Notes under the pieces: generated by a model
Told to the model about the DNA's origin: nothing
The model's input: only the letters and a program-made list of their open reading frames with translations
The model's database searches: none
Assembly: GCA_022495005.1 (NCBI GenBank)
Contig: JAGYXB010001862.1
Location: 1,364,001 to 1,428,000 of the forward strand
DNA length: 64,000 bases
Direction of reading: 5' to 3'
DNA from: Rhyacophila brunnea
Lineage: Eukaryota; Arthropoda; Insecta; Trichoptera; Rhyacophilidae
Made by a program: the position numbers and the translations under genes
In this document: one piece after another, positions 10,655 to 24,147 of the stretch
Layout of the letters: every line of letters starts with the position of its first letter
Numbering within the stretch: the first letter of the stretch is position 1

Positions 10655-10775
10655 AAAAGTATCTGGTAAGGTGACACGATCTTACCCAAATTATTTACTA
10701 TTACTCTGGAATACTATTTAAGCGATTTTACTGGAACAATGGTGGAATTGCAAATAAATAAAAAAATAATGTTTA
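10655..10775 (+). pseudogene. Endonuclease-reverse transcriptase relic (RT palm start)
   Basis: The translation contains GDTILPKLFTITLE, the RT motif that follows the GVRQGD turn in insect endonuclease-RT non-LTR elements. At DNA level acccaaattattt...actctggaa...cgattttactgg...gtggaat parallels 28042-28145, so the two are copies of one element. There is a stop just before GDT and the similarity ends within about 110 bases. It is far too short to act. Confidence 0.75.
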
Positions 10776-13700
10776 AAGTGAGTCGTAAAAATATACAAAA
10801 TGGCGGCTGATGAATATAAACGAGTTTGCAATTAACTTCCGATTTTATTTAATTTAACTAACACACTGGATTTGATTTGATACGGAAATATTAAAAATAG
10901 TAAACATTGAGGTTGTCATCTTTAAAACTAATAGCCTCAATTACATACTTATTTAACTTTAAAGTCGACTTACTAAAATTGATCACACTTTGCATTTACA
11001 TTAGTTTAATCATCATCACCTCAATTATTAATATTTAAATAGCATATGTACAATGTTTTATCACTAGGGTAGAATAATATAGCTATTTCGCAGAAATATA
11101 TATATATATATATATAAATAACTTGTTTTTGTATGATGTGGTATTTGGTTTATTTATCAACCGTTATACGAATGGGTTAGAATCAATGACATTTAGAATA
11201 GATAGATAAATTAGATGTTTATTAAAAACGGGATGTTCTAAAATTGTGGTTATTAAAACTAATTTAGGGTGTTTTATACTATTTTATTGCAGATATTCGT
11301 TTAAAGTAGGTGGGTACACTTAATTGAAATTGATCTGTACAAAGCCACTCAAGAAATACTGTTTGACTGAAAAGCAAAAACAAAAAAGTGTAGGCGGTAT
11401 TCAAATCTGAATGCGTATTTATAGCCGGCATTTTTTTTTGTTTTCTTTAATTTATGTATGTAGTCGAATTTTATTAAAATGTAGATTTTGACATCTGAAA
11501 TGAATGGACACGATTCTGGAAGTGCCTCTTAATTAACAAAGAAATGCTTTTTATTTGTTTAATTAAAATTGAAATTATACTTTTTAAGACCGAAAAGCAT
11601 GTTTCACAGTACAAATAAATTAATTGACTAAGAAGTCCAGTTAAAAAAAAACCATTAATTAGTTTTACAATAGACTTGTATAATGTGACACCTACGCCCA
11701 TATTAAGGAGTAGGGGCATTGACTAATGTAACGATCGAATTGTGATATAAGGGGTGAATTTTCTTTTAATTTTCTTATTGGAAATATACATTTAATTGGT
11801 CGTAGTATATTCTTGGGTTTTCACCGTGTCTCCTTCTTCCTTCTTTACTCATACATTTAATTGTATTTCTTGATTATGTAGCCTACAATTAATATACACA
11901 TATGAATAACTATATGCGCTTTAATTAACATCGATTGCATTAGTCTGGAATTACGAAGGTTAAATCCGTGTATGACGTGAATATGTTGATAAGTTTAAAA
12001 ACGTCAATTTCCATAGCAGCTATTTGTAATGTATTCTGTTTTGTAAAGGTATTCTGTGGAAAATCAGGAATATTTTAAAATTTTAGTTTATTGAAAATTT
12101 ACAAGCATATTACTAAAATTTAAAAAAATCCAAAAATATATAATCTGATTTAATACAGAATACCAACCTAATACTCCTACACGGAAATAAATCCAGACAA
12201 AACGTAAACTAAAGCAAAACAAGTAAAGGTCAAAAATACCAAAAAAAAAACTAGATATACATGAAAAATAATGATTTTTATATTATCATTTGAGTTGGTT
12301 GTTAAAATTTTAATATTTTGTCAAGTGGTTAAGAAAATTATAAAGCTAAGTAGAAATATGGCTCGCATTTTTTAAGTTTTTGTTTTGTTCATTTTTACTT
12401 TTACAAATGAATAAAATTCTTTTGACTCTTAATAATAGTCAGTGGTAGAGTTTATGAATTCAATCTACTTCGTTCCAGTAGAATTTATACCGTCGGACCA
12501 CAAAGGAATAAGTAAGTTTTAAACGTAACTACTCCTTTAAGTGTTAATTCAATCAACGCTCCAGACTGCAGTTGGTGACTTAAATTATTTTTTAAAGTGA
12601 TTATGTAACATTTTAATTAGGTTAGTTAAAATGTTTATTTAAAAATAAATACCCTTATCACTGAGGCTTAGAAAGCGATAAAGTAATTATTTTTAAACAT
12701 ATTATTTTTATTTTTCATGCTGTTTTTCCGATTCATATACTTGCATGAGATGTTATAAAATGTATATTAAAAAAAATGTACAAAATCACATTATTAATAT
12801 TTTGAAGTATTAGAAAAATAACACGAGACTATATTCAACAAGTCTATTAAGATATCATTCTCTACATAATAAAGGTTCTTATTCGTATCTACTCTTTATT
12901 GGGGCGGAAATGTTAATTTAGAAATTTATCCGAACAGCAATTGTGTCGCAGTTCTAATTCTTATTTTGATTTATAGTATTTAATCTTGAATATATTTATA
13001 TTAAAATTATTTTAACATTACAAATAGCATTTAATTAAAACAATAATAAATTTGAGCCCATGGCAACAAATTACTGATAAGTTAATACCGTTTTTAGAAT
13101 ACGGGTTATCATCAATGCAGTTGGTTGAACAGATAAGTTTAATGTTGCGACGCAGTATTTTCAATAAAATGCGTGAATTGAAAATACACGATATAAAAAA
13201 TACACAATAGATAAAATTTTAGAAACGGGATATTTTATTATATTGTATCCCATTTCATTTGAATGACACGTACATAGATAAAGTAAATTCTTGGAATATA
13301 ATTTGAAAACATTGTTTTAAATTAATATGCCGAAATTTTTACATTTAATGTACCTACTGTATAAGTTATATTTATTGTTATATTTCAATATATTATTATT
13401 TATAGTAATGTTGGTAGATTGAGATTAATTAATGCCTAATTTAATACAACAAGCTTTTCAGCTTGCAATTAAATACATATTATGCAAAAAACAATTGACC
13501 GACAATATAATTACAAGTGACAATTTGATAATAAAACCAAAAAAAAATAATGTGTACAAAACATATATGTCTGCCAATAGTTTGACTATTTATTAAGTAT
13601 GTAATGTTATTATGAGGTTAATGAATGTATGTGAGCTTTTATTAACTTAAAATTCAATTAGTATGAATATTATCAGTGTTCGGTCGAAAGTTTATTCCAA

Positions 13701-15745
13701 AATTATAAATATGCTTTACTTAACTTTTCCACATATTTTTTCTTCGATTGAAGTTAAATTCAATAAAATATTTTTGTTAAAGTGTATTATAATATGTACA
13801 TGATTGTTAGATTAAAATACAAATCCAAGCAAGACATTGTTGCTAACGTTTTCCACTTTCTTATTGGAATAAAAGAATGACTTAATCTTCGTAACAAACA
13901 CGTTATACATAAGTATGCAAAAAAAAAGAGAGAAAAAGCTTCAAATATCGATCGAATAGAATAAATTTTCGAAACCCGAATGAAACTTATCATTATTGTG
14001 AGACATTGAAAAATATTTTCATTCCGGAATATTTTTCAACCGCCCGCCTTTACAAAAACGTTTTTGCAAGAAAAAAACAAGGGCGGCTAGTCGATGACAG
14101 ACTACTGAAAGAGGGCGGAGCAGGGTGACGTGAAAGGCGGAGGGCGATATGGTCGGGTTGTCGCATAGATACGATGAACGACTTTGCCACATCTTTTTTA
14201 GTCACACAGTTACTACAAAAAGGCATTGAATCGATTGAAGTTTGTATTACAAATGATTTGCGATTTCAACAAGTTTGCAATTCTTTTGTATATAAAAGGT
14301 ATCTCATAAAAGTTTAAAAAGACACATATTTTAGAATAATCTAGAAAAAAGGTCTCTTTAAGCCTTTTAAATTGTGGTTGTAATACTTTTAATATTCTTT
14401 ACTTTTTATTATTTAGGTCAACCAACAGGATAAATCACGGAAGAATAAGTACAGCATGAGATATAAAATAAAGAAATAAGTCATAGTCTCAATATCTGGT
14501 ATATACACAAAGCATACTTAAATTAAATTTAATAAAATAATAAATACAGGTATGAAAAATACATCGGAGAGAGCTATTAAAAATGATTAAAAGAAAGAAA
14601 AATACATATGTGGTACTATTAAGAGAGTAAAAAATAAAATATACTGAAAGACATAATAAATTATATAATAAAAATTGTATAATAAAATTGTTTCACTCGA
14701 TCATAATATTATATTGTTTAATCAGCACTTAGCGAGGACACATTGAACACGAATACGTGTATTAAATAAGGATCTAAGTACCAAAAAGTAGTATTACCTG
14801 TAGTTACAAAATACCGAGTCTTTGCAGTAAAATTTCATGAAGCAGACCTTTTGAAAAATGTAGTTTTACAGTGTGAAGCAATCACGGCAGCTTCTATAAT
14901 TTTAGGTATTAAGAACTCGCAAGTGTCAACACACCATCGTCAACTATTTTATATTGAATGTTGTTGACCACTGCAGTGCTACTTACACCATTATAAATAA
15001 AACACGCCAACGGACTTACAACGTCGACAGGTTTAATTATTTTGCTGTATTTTTTTGACTTACTTGATGCACTTAGACTATAGTTGAAGTTATTGGCGTT
15101 GGTATGTAGAACATTTTTCTTATTATTTTGGTACTTAGCGCCTTAATTATTACACGTATTCACTTGTAGTCAAAGTAAATTGTTTAGCTACTTTAAGTGG
15201 TACATCTTTAATAAAAATACTAATACCTAAATTATAAAATTACAAAACATTAAATATCGTGGTTTCAGAATCGAGTGAAATCCTGGGATTGCAAAAACCA
15301 ACGACGGGAAGATTTTGTTTTTGTATTAATTTATTGTTAGGATACGATACACAAGGGAAAATAATTCTATGAATCAAAGAAGTTATTGATTAAGGACTGA
15401 GTTTATCGAGTTGCACTAATGTTATAAGTTAAGGTAATAAATAATATAAAACTTTTAGAGAAAAAAAAACACTATAGTTATATTACTATTATCTCATGCA
15501 GTACCATTTTCATGTTTTTTTCCCTCTCGATGCCTTTTTGATAAATTTAAATCTTGCTGAAGTTTTATATTATTATGCAATCTAATAAAAATATACCTAA
15601 TTATAATTTGTACTGCAGGTTCATATAACTGGTCATATATATGGTTAAAGTGGAGGTTACCTTGATATACTTTTTTGTGAGGTATAATCGGTCAGTTCGG
15701 AGCATTTAATGTCAGTTTGATTTAACCGTGAGATGCAAACCTCTT
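10776..15745. other. Long stretch without recognisable genes
   Basis: A+T-rich throughout. It contains an (AT)n microsatellite at about 11096-11117 and scattered short frames with no domains. One G+C-richer island at 14040-14190 carries several ggcgg/cggag clusters and no long open frame. It could be regulatory or an unclassified repeat. Nothing else is supported. Confidence 0.55.
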
Positions 15746-15749
15746 AACT

Positions 15750-16215
15750 ATCATCAATGTCTTTTATGTGTCTCCTCTAGAATCTTTTTGACATCATCCA
15801 ACCACCAAAATCTGGGCATGCCAATCGACCTCCGATCGTCCAGTCTGGTATCCAGGATTTCCTATGGCGATTGAGCACTGTCGATTTAATGAATGCGGGG
15901 GTATAATATAATTCTTAGAAAAGATTGTAGAGCAAGCTCTACTGTAGGTAATGCCAATATACTCCTTCTAGGTTGGGCCTATATATTCTACGTAGCACCT
16001 TCTTTTCTAATATATCGAGCGCATTTTCATGGGCCTTAGTAAGGGTCAAACTTTCCGACCCATATGTCAGCATTGGTCGGATCAGCGTCTTGTACATCAG
16101 AATTTTTGTATGACAAGAGAGGATACGAAACTTTAGCTGATTTTGCAGACAAAGGTAGCACCCGTTTGCTCTGCGTTATATTTCCTCATTTCTGACATTC
16201 TTGTTGGATACCAAG
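15750..16215 (-). pseudogene. Endonuclease-reverse transcriptase relic (C-terminal part)
   Basis: The minus-strand reading gives NRNVRNEEI-like sequence, then ILMYKTLIRPMLTYGSE and TLTKAHENALDILE, KVLRRIY and NLEGVYW, the standard block downstream of the RT domain in insect endonuclease-RT non-LTR elements. It then runs on through frameshifts and stops towards 15750. The RT catalytic core is absent. It is an old insertion, unrelated in position to the Jockey copy. Confidence 0.88.
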
Positions 16216-16440
16216 TAATCGAGTTACACAAAACAATCAACATACAAACCCATGGACAGGGCACGAAATTATCGCTCCGTCTCGCGGAAAAATTAAGTGT
16301 TGCGTCCCTGTTCGTGAATTAATAAAAATCAATTATACGAGTATTAAGTTATTTTATATAATATTTTTTTTGTTTAATTTATTATTTTAATTTAAAATGA
16401 AACTCGTAGGACTCATGGTGAAAAATTATATTCATGACAA

Positions 16441-16683
16441 TCGATGGCTCAGTTCCATAGTGCTACAACTAGAAATTAGTAGTTTTGGGTAATGGCTGAT
16501 TAAAGTTTTGACTCACCTATACTGACTTGTAGAAAAGTGACAAAAACATCGTCCCTACGAGGACAACTAGTTATTTTTTGGAGTTGTAATTTTGTAGAAC
16601 TGAAGAGGAGCGATATACGAATATAATGGCTAACATAACTGAAATCTTGAAATTTTTGACTTATTATGGAACTGAGCCATCGA
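16441..16683. mobile_element. Short inverted-repeat element (MITE-like)
   Basis: The terminal TCGATGGCTCAGTTCCATA (16441-16459) is repeated perfectly inverted at 16665-16683. The 243-bp element has no coding capacity. Flanking bases show no clear duplication, so the superfamily is open. Confidence 0.82.
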
Positions 16684-19600
16684 CATGTTGTAAACCTCGA
16701 CTTACGACTTCAACTCTGACAACATTACATGCTACAATTTTGTGTAATCATGCTGTAAATCTATTTGGCCTTCTGAGCTAGGTAGGTTTAGGTATTATAA
16801 CTAAAAAAACTGAATATGTTTATTTTTTCGGAAAATCATCGAGCTCTCCGGTACGTAAAATTTTCCATTTCGAACGCTGTGGACCTGAGCATAAACATAT
16901 CAGTACCTAGACGTTTTATATATTACTCCATTCATAAAATTTTTAGTATGTTTATCAAAACTCGTTATTTTATGAATAACGTATTCCCCATATTATTGTT
17001 TTTCTCTGTTAATTTTTGATAGCATGACATGTTATAAAATACTTCAAATATTTTTTTAGTTACTGATAAAACTTATTATTAAACATTAGAAATAATAGTA
17101 TTCTCTACTTAGCTCCAGGCGTATGTATTGTTTTATCACAATTCCAAAATTTCATAGTCTACGTAAATTTAAGTATAACAATAAATTTCAAAATCTCTGT
17201 TGGATATGTTGTCAGATCCCTTAAATCAATAACCATTTGTATTGATAGGTATTGAATTAGCTGAACCTAATGTTTTTGTTAGATAATGAAACAGAACCGG
17301 AACCAGGTATTAATACTAATGTAGAAACATATAAACCCTTCTGATTCTGATCTGGGCCTAAGGCGATACAATAACGCTGTCCCCAAGAATAATATTTACT
17401 CTGAGAAACCACTTTGCAGGTATGTATTCTATTCACATTTGCCTACAGTGGTATTGCTGTGCATAGAATCTATACATATGTAATATGTTAAACTGAATAG
17501 CATTCTACTGGCTTTGTAATCCTTGAAGATTGATGTGTAATGCCTTTACGCATTATGTGGATATATCAAACGTACTTACCTATTATGTAAATAAATTATA
17601 AATAATTATAAAGCTGCATATTTCTCATAGAGTGTATTTTATATGGTGCAATACATAATATTAAACTTAGGAATGCTTTTTAATATTGGAAAATCAATTA
17701 TAATACGTATTTGCCAAGGTGTTATGAATATTGTTAGCTATTTATTATTTTCAACGTTTTGAAGAATCGGACGTTAAACAATCTTAGAAAATTATTAAAA
17801 CACCAGCTTTCTATACATTTTCCAATAGTAGAGAAAATTTTATAAACATGACTACCGACAGCGGTCGTCCTTCTCTGTTTGAACACGGTCGACCGCATTT
17901 TGCGGCTCACTCTTTTAGCCCTTACACTTATATTGTTAAAATTATTCTTAACTAAAGGCATATAGCTTTACATTCTTTTATTCGTATAATATATTGATAT
18001 TTTGATAAATATATAATAAACTTATAGTTATCGCTTTCTCAGTGTAATATTGCTTTTAAATTTTATCACCGGAAAAAAACTCTATTCTACTTAGCACACT
18101 GATTGTTTTTGTGTATATTTATTGTAGTGTTTATTAAATGATGAAATATCGATAATAATGAAAACTAATTTTGTTTGTGAAAATAACTTCAATTGAGAGT
18201 TTATTGTTTAATTAAAAAAAGCAAGTAAGATTATTTAATATGACGTATAAAAAAATATATTATATATTTACTGTTATTTCGATGTATTTGTTAAATCATA
18301 ATATACATAACAAATTATTTGAATGGAGCCAATAACTCAATAATTACTTCAACATTATTCTTCATGTTTATATGAATGGTAATGAGGTGGAAAAAGTTAA
18401 TGTCGGGAGGGATCAGCGAACCCTTTTTTTCCAACGGCGACTAGCAAGGGCAATAGATTTCAGAGGGCGCACCATTTTTTTAAGACAACAAACGTTTTTT
18501 CGTATCTACTTTCCTTCACCCAAAAAATCTGTAAACTATTTTTACTTTACCTAAGGGGTTCCAGTAGGAAAATAAAGGATTACAATTCTTTGGAACTGTA
18601 CACAAAGTGCGTATAGATCCCTTACTTCAACTGGACTGTATCGTGTGCGGCTTGAAAATATTTGAATATAAATATTTGTCTAAATTTGAATAGAATTAAA
18701 AATATTAATATGTATGTTTTGATTTAGTACAAAATTCAATACAAAAAAAATAATTACCTTTTTTCCTGTAAATTTAACGCTGTAAATACATTCACATTGA
18801 AACGGATATCGTTGACAATAATAATGACTCGTAATTAAATATTAAAATAATGACCCTCAGTAAGAAATTAGCTTTAAAACATATTGTTTTATTAACTTGA
18901 GTACATATCACTTGTGAAAAATATATTTAAACACCACTGTTAAAATCTCATTCAATATGAGACATAGAAAATATTATTTTATTATCTATAATTCCATTTT
19001 TTTGATCTTTTATTAGTTTTTTATTGGTGACGACTATTTTACGGACCTGTTTATTTTTTGAGTAGATTTTTTAATCGTTTCTCGAAAAAACTTCGTATGT
19101 CAAAAGCGGAATCGTTAGAGGCCTAAAATAACAAATGGCTTTTAAAAAACTCTATTGTTGTAAGTTAAAATAAAAGACTCATTCTACGACAGGGCTTAAT
19201 AATTTATGCAAAGTTTTCACGTGTCAGATCCTCAGATAATTTCCATCTTCGTGCGATTTTCGGTGAATAATTGATAAACTCGCATGACAATGCAAGCTTT
19301 TAGAGTGATAAGAGCTTTCATTTTTCTTCGTCATGACTGTATACATTTTATATTTTGCAAATACGTCCCAACGACGGTATGAATACGTCGAGAAATATAT
19401 ACAACGGCGTATAAAGGAAAAGAATTGAAAGCTATGAGGCTTTTTATGAAAAGCAAAATAATTTTGCCATTTTTATATTAAATTCACTAGAGAAATCCGA
19501 TAAACTTTAACATACATACCAAAAGAGATTTATTATACACATTGAAGGTATTTATTGCAAACGAAAATCATAATGACAAAATCAACGACCCATAAATTAA

Positions 19601-21178
19601 CTACAATAATATTTCCTTGGGTTTTGAAAGAATTTTATTTTACAATAAAACAATACGTATATAAATTTATAACTTATTTTATAATGCCAAGAGCTTTAAA
19701 TCTTTTAAAATTATATCGATATCATAAAAGATCTACATAAGTTATAGTCTAGCTGCGCTGCATTGTTCATCCAATATCGAAAAAGGTACTTTACATTATA
19801 TTCACCTTTTCTATTATTCGTAGTGTTCAGTAGTATAAATAATAATGTAATACTAAGTGTACATTTCTGAAATATATACGTATTTATTCACGTAAAAATT
19901 ATACCACTTCTATATACCATAATATATAGATACCATCTTTGACTTTTACTCTTTCGTTTTATTTTAAAGTAACTTTATAACTTAGCATGTATGTAAATGG
20001 CGCAAATCTGCACTACTAAGTTAAAAAAATAAAATACAGATCTAAAAAATAATAATGGAGCATATTATCTATATTATCTACGTATAAGAAATTAATACAT
20101 TTTACAAATGGCGAAAGAAAGTACTCAGCAATATTGATATAACATTAAAGGAGTTGGTGAAATATATACATAGGTACTAAGTAATCCACAATATCTCGAT
20201 ATTATTTATACGATACGTGTTTTGCACACAAAATAATCATAACTTTATTATACATAATAATATCCAAATATTAAACAATACAAATAAAAAAGTTCTAACA
20301 TTAGAAACAATTAAAAAAATTAATAACTACTGTTACTACACATTTTTTGTAAAACTGCAATTGCTTTTTACTTCTTACGATTTCCGCATTCGAAATTTCC
20401 ACGATGACTTGAAATTTAACCAACTATCCCTTTCCTAAAACATATTACCTCATTTTCTACCCTCACCACACAACATTGACACACAAACTCAATTATAAAT
20501 TTCGGTATCCATCATGTGAATGAAACACGTGTCGTAGAAACTTTATATATACCCGATGACCCATTCTATAAATTATCATGAATTACTTACTAGTAAACGC
20601 TAAATTTCTTATAATAGTTTTTATTCATTAAAAAAAACCATGATAATTTTGAAAGTGAATGGAGTTGTATTTATAATATATAAGTCACAATAGAACACGA
20701 CATTGGCTGCCTCTCCCTTTTTCAAATGGAAAATATATGTTAAGATGTGTCTTTATTGTTAATAATAAAAGCACGATACGAATGTTTCAGAAGGCTTAAG
20801 TAGGCCGATGTCTACGTAAACTCCCTTAATGGCATCCTTTGTTTGAAATGCAGTGTTTATACAGATTACGTATAATTTTACCGCGAAGTATTTATATAAA
20901 TATGTTGAATTAATGCTCTTGGCTTAAAGTGCGACCTTAAGTTTATGATAATATACGACCCGGAAAAACAAAATTACACGCAAATTAGGAAGCGGCTGTA
21001 AAAGGTGGTAATTCAGGACGTAAAATAATATTATTGTTTCATACATAAATTTTGTACTTACCGTAAAATATTTTTAATTATCATCATTATCATTTTTTAA
21101 ACTTTGCTCTACAGTGCGACCTTACATTCAAAACCAAATTTATTTATTTACACGTAGCGATGAAAATTACAATAATTA
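16684..21178. other. Long stretch without recognisable genes
   Basis: A+T-rich. Small open frames (for example 16816-17019, 17734-17961 minus, 18372-18554) have no domain and low-complexity composition. A slightly G+C-richer patch at 18400-18480 is unassigned. A phrase gtgcgacctta appears at about 20930 and again at 21115. Confidence 0.5.
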
Positions 21179-21889
21179 CAAGATAAAAAGAACTTTTTAA
21201 ATACCACGTTTTTAAATTTTCTGTTGAATCATATAAACATGACAATTCTATGTATTAATAAATACTTTTTTTTGTACTTGATAGAAACACTGAATAACTA
21301 TTATAGAATACTGAAATGTCATTTTGACATTTCAAATTGATTTCCATAGTAACGCATGTATATATTAATAATTTAGTTGCTAGGACCCGCTTAGCAACCA
21401 ATAATAGTGAGTAGTAAATATTACTGTTAACAAGCACCATCTGCAATTGTATCAAATGCAAATCGAATGTGCACTATTTATGTCGAATCTCAACAGCCAA
21501 CCTCCACCCCTCGTCACTGCCCCACACAATATGGTATTTTTCTAACATTTTGTGACAAATATATGACGAATATTTTCGCCACTGACAGATCGCAGTGTTA
21601 AAAATAGTAAAAAAGCCCGAAGTAATCATTATAATATATTTAAGGTAATATCAACACTAACAATTTCAAGATAAAAAGAACTTTTTATATACAACGTTTT
21701 TAAATCTTCTGTTGAATTATTATGCTCAATATGCTCAAACTTGTACTTGATATGAAGTAAATAAAAACAAATAAACAAATACAGAATACTGAAATGTCAT
21801 TTTCATATTACATTTTGGTTGCCATAGTAACGCACGTATATATTAATAATTTAGTTGCTAGGACCACCCCCTTAGCAACCAATAATAGT
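21179..21889. repeat. Imperfect tandem duplication, period about 488
   Basis: Copy 1 (21179-21408) and copy 2 (21667-21889) run in the same direction. Both start caagataaaaagaacttttt, contain gaatactgaaatgtcatttt, then ccatagtaacgca, gtatatattaataatttagt, and end in a gttgctagga...ttagcaac hairpin followed by aataatagt. Copy 1 holds a 21-base palindrome (gaaatgtca / tgacatttc). Copy 2 holds GTTGCCATAGTAAC, a near-perfect X-box-like palindrome. The spacer contains the motif shared with 4370-4437. Confidence 0.88.
21466..21532 (+). repeat. Dispersed repeat motif, copy 2
   Basis: gtgcactatttatgtcgaat through cactgccccacacaatatgg resembles 4370-4437. It lies between the two copies of the tandem duplication. 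Confidence 0.6.
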
Positions 21890-22693
21890 CTTTTACTTTT
21901 TTACGGATTTTTCTAAAATAACTTTCCATACAAAGCAGAATTAACTGAACATGAATTCAATTCCGCTTAAAGATGGCCAAAAGTATTAAAAGAATACATT
22001 GTCGTCGTGTTCTGATATATTCTAAAAGTTTCAAATGTTTAGCTAGTCGGGAAGTTAGTTGAAAATCTTGTACAAACAAGAAAAAAATTGTACTGCACAA
22101 GAAAAAATCTGAACCGGACAAACAAGAATACGAGCTAATAAAAACGTGGTAAAAAATACCTTCGTATCATGACATACACATAATATATAAGTATAGGAAA
22201 ATAAGTTTTTATAAAAATTGACCACTCTTAACCAACCGCCCCGTACCTCACGCGGTCCTAATCGAGCAGTTTTTTTACACTTGGGAACAGATACCCAAGA
22301 CTGAGGTCGCAACAAACTCAAGTATGATTTAACTGAGTTTACAGAGTTTCTTATAAAAAGTACCCTTGGGAAAGAAGAGCACGGTCATCTTAGAAAAATA
22401 AATGATAAACTCTTTCCTCGATGTAACCATCATAACTGCGGATTGCGATTCTCTAAAAAACTATATCACTATAATAATATCAATATAAATTATACTGATG
22501 GTTTTATAAATGCGTTTAAAAATTAATAAATGTAAAAAATTTTAACACCACTGCACATTTATGTACTGAAATATGACTATATTCTAAAACATTAGAGCAA
22601 GAGGTTTAAAAGAATACTATTTTATGTAATAAAAATACTTTGTGCAGTCATCAAATGTTTAAAATAAATATAAAAGATAATAAGGCTTCAAAA
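21890..22693. other. Unassigned stretch
   Basis: No recognised gene. A minus open frame at 22055-22321 starts with a somewhat basic, G+C-richer N-terminal segment (22200-22321) and then turns low-complexity. I see no domain. Confidence 0.4.
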
Positions 22694-22894
22694 TTATATA
22701 AATAGATTATCTACAACATTTAAGGAATGTCCAGGGTTATGCTCTGAAAATATCATAAAATCTCCGTTTTCACCTACGCTGAGCACGTTTAAGGTATATC
22801 CAAGATCATGCTTTAAAAATAGAACAAAAGATCCATTTTGACCTACGCTGAGCATGTACCCCCTTTTATCTACACAGTTATAAGCAACAACCAT
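22694..22894 (-). CDS. Candidate repeat-protein exon (two 23-residue units)
   Basis: This 66-codon minus-strand frame is built around two ungapped 23-residue units sharing LSVG-NG-F--F--H--G--LNV. The units differ mainly in conservative ways (Q/E, V/M, L/I, D/N, Y/H, T/S), with one synonymous pair at the penultimate codon, and no stop has arisen in either. That suggests the frame was, or is, translated. On the minus strand a T-rich tract ending in tgtgtag lies just 5' of the units and could be a splice acceptor. A possible but poor donor (gtagat) follows the last unit. No signal peptide or membrane segment is seen and I do not recognise the family. It may be an exon of a longer repeat protein, part of an unlisted mobile element, or chance plus duplication. 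Confidence 0.35.
   Translation of the reverse strand: MVVAYNCVDKRGYMLSVGQNGSFVLFLKHDLGYTLNVLSVGENGDFMIFSEHNPGHSLNVVDNLFI
22715..22852 (-). repeat. 69-bp direct tandem repeat, two units
   Basis: Units 22715-22783 and 22784-22852 align without gaps. By hand count 53 of 69 bases match. The period is a multiple of three and both units are open in the same minus-strand frame. Confidence 0.93.
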
Positions 22895-24147
22895 AAATTA
22901 ATTCAGGTTCTACGTTCAAATCCACATTTTAATTGAATAAACATTTGAATTATACCCGTCTAGGGAAATATGTGCAATGAGTTAAAGTAAAAACTGTCTG
23001 GATATTTTGAAATCTATAACAAAAGATGGAATACATTTTTTAAACTACACACACTATCAAAATGAAATTCTAACGTTATAACCATTTTTTTGATATTCCA
23101 TCTGTATATACCTAATATATATAGGTATATTAAAAGGAAAGTGTTGTGAATATAATATTTCTATAGAACGTACCTAATCCTAACCGGATATCGAAAGCAT
23201 GTTGGCAATTTTCTTTTATTTCCACTCGCTCAATTTTCTCACTAAGCACTTAACGCAGATGTGGCCCAATATTTAGGACAATGTTTTGAATAAGCATTTT
23301 GTTTCAAAGCTTATAATACGCACACACATTAATTAAAATAAGCATATTAAAAAGTAGCAATTTAATATTAAATTAAAATACGATATATTGAATAATAATA
23401 TTAATTTATTTTATTGTGACTTCCTTTCAAATTTATGCAGCAAGCATTTGGTAATAGCTACTCGTAACAATGTATTTTTTATATTAGCCCGAAAATATAA
23501 TATTTATGTGATAATTATTGATCGCATTCTACGCGAGCAGTTTTCATGACAACTGTATATTTTTTTGAGTATCTAATGAACCACACTAAAAACTTTCTAG
23601 ATCGCTATCAAGTAATACACAAAGTTTATATAAATCCTTCTGGATATTGTTCAAACTATTTGTTTTAACCTGCTTATTGTGCAGGAAACTTTTACTTAGT
23701 CTACGAAGATCTAGCGATTTTTACGTGGTTCCAATCTGTTGGAACTTTCACGTGCATAGGTAGAACTTTTTCCGCCATGTAGGAAAAGGGGATTTATGCA
23801 AATGGAAACCGCAGGGGTGATTGATACGGCGAAGAGAACGAACGCTGACTGTGATTTGTTGCACACAAACTAATTTCCAAGAGTCGTTAAAGTAGCTCTG
23901 TTACTAGTTACCCAACCGAGCCATTTGTACAGTTCTGCGTATTATTTATCAAAGTGATTTTGCACGTTCTGTCAATTAACTATAACAAATGTTTTAATTA
24001 TAACAACATAAATACTTATTTATTTATTTAGAAGATGCATTAAACATATAATTTTATACACATACAAGTATTAAAAAAATAGTTTATCATTTCTTTCATA
24101 AAAGATATACAGAAAAATGATTAATATGAACAAATATTTCAGGTGCT
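22895..24147. other. Unassigned A+T-rich stretch
   Basis: No gene or repeat was identified. A modest G+C rise at about 23700-23900 has no long open frame. Confidence 0.55.

Noticed and set aside
22694..22894. CRISPR-like or satellite array
   Set aside because: There are only two units, with no spacers, and the organism is eukaryotic.
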